Made by a program: the position numbers and the translations under genes
The notes under the pieces: model-generated
Database searches by the model: none
What the model saw: the letters and a program-made list of their open reading frames with translations, nothing else
What the model was told of the DNA's origin: nothing
In this document: positions 58,627 to 63,022 of the stretch, piece after piece
How the letters are laid out: each line of letters opens with the position of its first letter
Numbering within the stretch: position 1 is the stretch's first letter
Origin: Streptococcus cristatus
GTDB lineage: Bacteria > Bacillota > Bacilli > Lactobacillales > Streptococcaceae
Assembly: GCF_001578775.1 (NCBI RefSeq)
Contig: NZ_KQ969063.1
Location: 1-63,022, forward strand
Direction of reading: 5' to 3'
DNA length: 63,022 nucleotides

Positions 58627-58633
58627 TCCTTCT

Positions 58634-59767
58634 TTATTCCCCTTCAAAGACATCTTTCATCTTATCAAAGAAGCCTTTCTTCTTAGGGCTCACTGTGATG
58701 TCTCCAGCCGCCGCAAAATCCTTAAGAGCCGCCTTTTGACGGTCATTGAGACCTGTTGGCGTTACGACATTGACAGTGACATATTGGTCACCTACACTTC
58801 CATCGCGCAGATTTGGTGCTCCCTTGCCACGCAGACGGAAACGTTTGCCAGTCTGGGTTCCCTCTGGAATTGTCAATTCAACATTTCCATGCACAGTTGG
58901 GATTTCCACACTGTCGCCCAGAGCTGCTTGCACAAAGTTGAGGTTGAGCTTGTAGTAAATGATAGAACCGTCACGCTCAAATTTATCGCTTGGCTCAACG
59001 TTCACCACTACATACAAGTCTCCGTAAGGACCGCCGTTAAAGCCTGCCTCACCTTGACCCGCCAAGCGAACTCGTTGACCTGTTTCCACACCAGCGGGGA
59101 TTTTTACATGAACGCTATGCGCTTGCTTTTCATGTCCTGTTCCATGACAGGTTTCGCATGGACTTTTGATTTCTTGTCCGCGACCATGACAGACATCACA
59201 GGTTACTTGACGACGCATCATACCTAGTGGTGTCTGAGTATCGACGTTAATAACACCAGAGCCGTGACAGCGGCCACAAGTTACTGGGCTAGTTCCTGGC
59301 TTAGCACCTGAACCATGACAAGTCCGACAGCTAGCTTCACGATTGTATTTAACTTCTTTTTCTGTACCGAAAATAGCCTCTTCAAAGCGGAGATTTACCC
59401 GATACTGGAGATCGTCTCCTTGACGCGGAGCGTTTGGATTACGAGTCGTGCCACCGCCAAAGAAGCTAGAAAAGATATCTTCGAAGCCACCAAAACCAGA
59501 GCCATCAAAGCCTCCGAAGCCGCCTGCACCGCCGCCAAAGCCACCATTGGCACCCGCCGCACCATATTGGTCATAGGCAGCCCGCTTTTGCTCATCGCTC
59601 AACGTTTCATAAGCCTCTTGAACTTCCTTATATTTTTCCTCAGCGCCAGGCTCCTTGTTGATATCTGGGTGATATTTTTTTGAAAGCTTACGATAAGCCT
59701 TTTTGATCTCGTCTGCCGAAGCGTTTTTTGACACCCCCAGACGATCATAAAATTCAGTATTGTTCAT
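58634..59767 (-). CDS. dnaJ: Chaperone DnaJ
   Basis: 377-residue Hsp40 that loads substrate on DnaK and triggers its ATPase. J domain (1-70) with HPD in [11 protein letters not shown], Gly/Phe-rich stretch (75-115), four CxxCxGxG zinc repeats (about 145-210; [32 protein letters not shown]) and C-terminal substrate domains. The start is the family's standard [11 protein letters not shown], but no SD precedes ATG 59767, and an in-frame TAA abuts it. Initiation probably depends on the overlapping small frame 59754-59885. Confidence 0.97.
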   Translation of the reverse strand: MNNTEFYDRLGVSKNASADEIKKAYRKLSKKYHPDINKEPGAEEKYKEVQEAYETLSDEQKRAAYDQYGAAGANGGFGGGAGGFGGFDGSGFGGFEDIFSSFFGGGTTRNPNAPRQGDDLQYRVNLRFEEAIFGTEKEVKYNREASCRTCHGSGAKPGTSPVTCGRCHGSGVINVDTQTPLGMMRRQVTCDVCHGRGQEIKSPCETCHGTGHEKQAHSVHVKIPAGVETGQRVRLAGQGEAGFNGGPYGDLYVVVNVEPSDKFERDGSIIYYKLNLNFVQAALGDSVEIPTVHGNVELTIPEGTQTGKRFRLRGKGAPNLRDGSVGDQYVTVNVVTPTGLNDRQKAALKDFAAAGDITVSPKKKGFFDKMKDVFEGE

Positions 59768-59885
59768 TTAAGATACCAAGAGCGAACAGAAAGCGACTGA
59801 AATTTAGGAAACCGACAAGAAATCCTGATTTCTTAGGAGGTTTATCTAATTTCCAAGCCTTCCGCTCGAGTTCAATTACGAACAC
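59754..59885 (-). CDS. 43-codon small reading frame overlapping the dnaJ start
   Basis: GTG 59885 follows AGAAAGGA at 6-nt spacing, the best SD in this region; an in-frame TAG lies just before the SD, so the start is fixed. The 43-residue product ([19 protein letters not shown], then a hydrophobic [18 protein letters not shown] tail) has no family I know. Its TGA (59756-59754) is inside dnaJ codons 4-5, giving a 14-nt overlap with the SD-less dnaJ start. This is the geometry of translational coupling. Too small for usual gene finding; may be a coupling peptide or a small membrane-associated protein. Confidence 0.6.
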   Translation of the reverse strand: MFVIELERKAWKLDKPPKKSGFLVGFLNFSRFLFALGILNEQY

Positions 59886-59950
59886 CCTTGTTCCTTTCTA
59901 TTAATATTGCGGAATGAAACCACGATTTAGGTCGGATTCAATTCCTTTCT

Positions 59951-59979
59951 TTTATATTGATAAGACAAACCCCAAACAA
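59951..59979 (-). promoter_or_regulatory. Candidate promoter for the small frame and dnaJ
   Basis: Minus strand -35 TTGTTT (59979-59974), 17 bp, -10 TATAAA (59956-59951), placed after the terminator at 60003-60031. It would let dnaJ be transcribed apart from dnaK. Confidence 0.5.
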
Positions 59980-60002
59980 ATTAGGTTTCATCCCTTTTTA
60001 TC

Positions 60003-60031
60003 GAAAAACAGAGGCTGGGTTGCAACCTCTG
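60003..60031 (-). terminator. Terminator after the 60079 gene
   Basis: CAGAGG (60009-60014) with CCTCTG (60026-60031), extended by inner GGTTGC/GCAACC-like pairing, followed on the minus strand by TTTTTCG. Confidence 0.7.
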
Positions 60032-60078
60032 GATTTCCAATTTGTATTAATTAAACCATTTAAATTGAAATGACTCTT

Positions 60079-60423
60079 TTATTTTTTATACTTCAACTGA
60101 TACTTTTTCTCTACTGCGTCATAGCTAGCAACTGCAATCATAATAATGTCTTCATCACTGTAATTCTCAGCCCTTACTTGTCGTGTTATAGAATAATCGT
60201 CATCACCTGAGTTTTCCTCGACACATGCTAAATATGTTGGAAAGACTGTATCTGTATGAAATTTTACTCTTGTAATTTCATCATCTTGACTATAATGGAT
60301 TTCTAAAAATTTATTACCAACGATATCATCCAAATAATACAACGAAATTTGTTGTTCATTATTCTTACGGTAGATTTCTAAACCGTTTTTCTCAAGTTTG
60401 GCAATTAATTCATCAACTTTCAT
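60079..60423 (-). CDS. Hypothetical protein between dnaK and dnaJ
   Basis: 114-residue soluble acidic protein (MKVDELIAKLEKNGLEIYRKN...; NSGDDDYSITRQVRAENYSDEDIIMIAVASYDAVE). No signal, membrane helix or recognised motif. A perfect SD AGGAGG lies 5 nt before ATG, so it is well translated. It lies 21 nt after dnaK and ends at its own terminator, so it would be made with dnaK under heat shock. Possible accessory factor or immunity-type small protein; function unknown. Confidence 0.8.
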   Translation of the reverse strand: MKVDELIAKLEKNGLEIYRKNNEQQISLYYLDDIVGNKFLEIHYSQDDEITRVKFHTDTVFPTYLACVEENSGDDDYSITRQVRAENYSDEDIIMIAVASYDAVEKKYQLKYKK

Positions 60424-60444
60424 TAAATCCTCCTGACTTATAGT

Positions 60445-62627
<2,183 letters not shown>

Positions 62628-63022
62628 CTAGTTATAAACAACCACCATTGCTGGTCTTAGAATGCGGTCATGGAGTTTGTAGCCTTTTTGGAAGACTTGT
62701 GCGATAGTATCTGCTGGATGTTCATCGTCTGCTGGGAGAGTTTGGATGGCCATATGGTAGTTATGGTCAAATGCTCCGTCCGCTGCGATTTCTTCGATGC
62801 CTTCTTCTTTAAGGGCATGAATTAAGCTTTCTTGTACCATCTCCAAGCCTTTTTTGACATCGTCTGTCAATCCTTCGACGGCAAGCGCACGCTCAAGGTT
62901 GTCCAAAGAAGGGAGAATCGCTTTTGCCAAATCTTGGCTACGATAGCGTTGCAAGAGTTGACGTTCTTCATTCGCACGACGTTGGATATTTTGCATTTCT
63001 GCATGAGCGCGAAGGTATTTAT
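62628..63022 (-). CDS. grpE: Nucleotide exchange factor GrpE (5' end outside window)
   Basis: C-terminal part of GrpE, the nucleotide exchange factor for DnaK. The frame is open to the window edge and reads [21 protein letters not shown], the late part of the family's dimerisation helix. Then come [12 protein letters not shown] and the beta-domain with [14 protein letters not shown] at the end. The ATG at 62996 is internal. The stop codon overlaps a long palindrome. Confidence 0.95.
   Translation of the reverse strand, partial: KYLRAHAEMQNIQRRANEERQLLQRYRSQDLAKAILPSLDNLERALAVEGLTDDVKKGLEMVQESLIHALKEEGIEEIAADGAFDHNYHMAIQTLPADDEHPADTIAQVFQKGYKLHDRILRPAMVVVYN

Overview
The window is a stretch of a low-GC Firmicutes chromosome and almost certainly comes from an oral Streptococcus of the mitis/sanguinis/gordonii/cristatus type. 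The evidence is the gene set itself: two YSIRK/LPXTG cell-wall glycosidases resembling StrH and EndoD, ClpL beside ctsR-clpC, the pnp-cysE-cysS-mrnC block, rpoY-rnjA, and an unlinked rpsO. SD sequences are strong (AAGGAGG type), sigma-A promoters are near consensus, and T-tailed hairpins close most units. No rRNA, tRNA, CRISPR array, prophage or transposase was seen. The species cannot be fixed from this sequence.

Layout. 1-7 kb: rpoE (delta), an aromatic-acid-exporter-like membrane protein, a KimA-type potassium importer, mrnC-cysS, a RibD-like reductase and a nucleoside phosphorylase. 7-16.6 kb: cysE and pnp, pepF, a 165-bp repeat, a small membrane protein, an aquaporin, the DUF4649-trxA pair, and hslO-dusB. 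16.6-21.5 kb: a lipoprotein, the nadR-pnuC-nrtR NAD salvage operon, and an ECF S-component overlapping a DUF4430 lipoprotein. 21.5-29 kb: ctsR-clpC-GNAT, a CcpA-box membrane protein, an AraC regulator and clpL. 29-34.7 kb: a polar amino-acid-type ABC importer headed by a zinc-methyltransferase-like URO-D protein, then a luciferase-like oxidoreductase. 34.9-38.4 kb: glmS, yjdF with a structured leader, and rpsO with a complex 3' region. 38.4-43.5 kb: aldo/keto reductase, flavoprotein, DUF1697 protein, a broken MutX-type Nudix gene, the second repeat copy, a MerR regulator and a methyltransferase. 43.6-49.5 kb: azlCD, tsaD-rimI-tsaB, rpoY-rnjA and a GNAT. 49.6-58.4 kb: the glycosidases. 58.6-63 kb: the dnaJ/dnaK/grpE chaperone block, cut by the window edge inside grpE.

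How the parts fit together. Protein quality control is prominent: ctsR-clpC, clpL, hslO, trxA, dnaK-dnaJ-grpE. Host-glycan use forms a second theme. The StrH-like and EndoD-like enzymes would strip and release N-glycans and both have CcpA-type cre boxes, while glmS carries two NagR-like boxes, linking amino-sugar supply to cell-wall precursor synthesis. RNA turnover and processing genes (pnp, rnjA, mrnC, rpoY) make a third theme.

The observations most worth following are: an unreported 43-codon reading frame with an excellent SD whose stop overlaps the SD-less start of dnaJ; the MtaA-like H-x-C...C zinc motif in the URO-D protein heading an ABC importer operon; the yjdF leader, where an exact complement of the SD can mask it; the nested palindromes between grpE and dnaK; two almost identical 165-bp three-hairpin elements, both at convergent gene ends; and the clpL promoter with a start-site palindrome and about 300 nt of leader. 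All functional statements are homology or pattern reading by eye; no database search or folding calculation was run.
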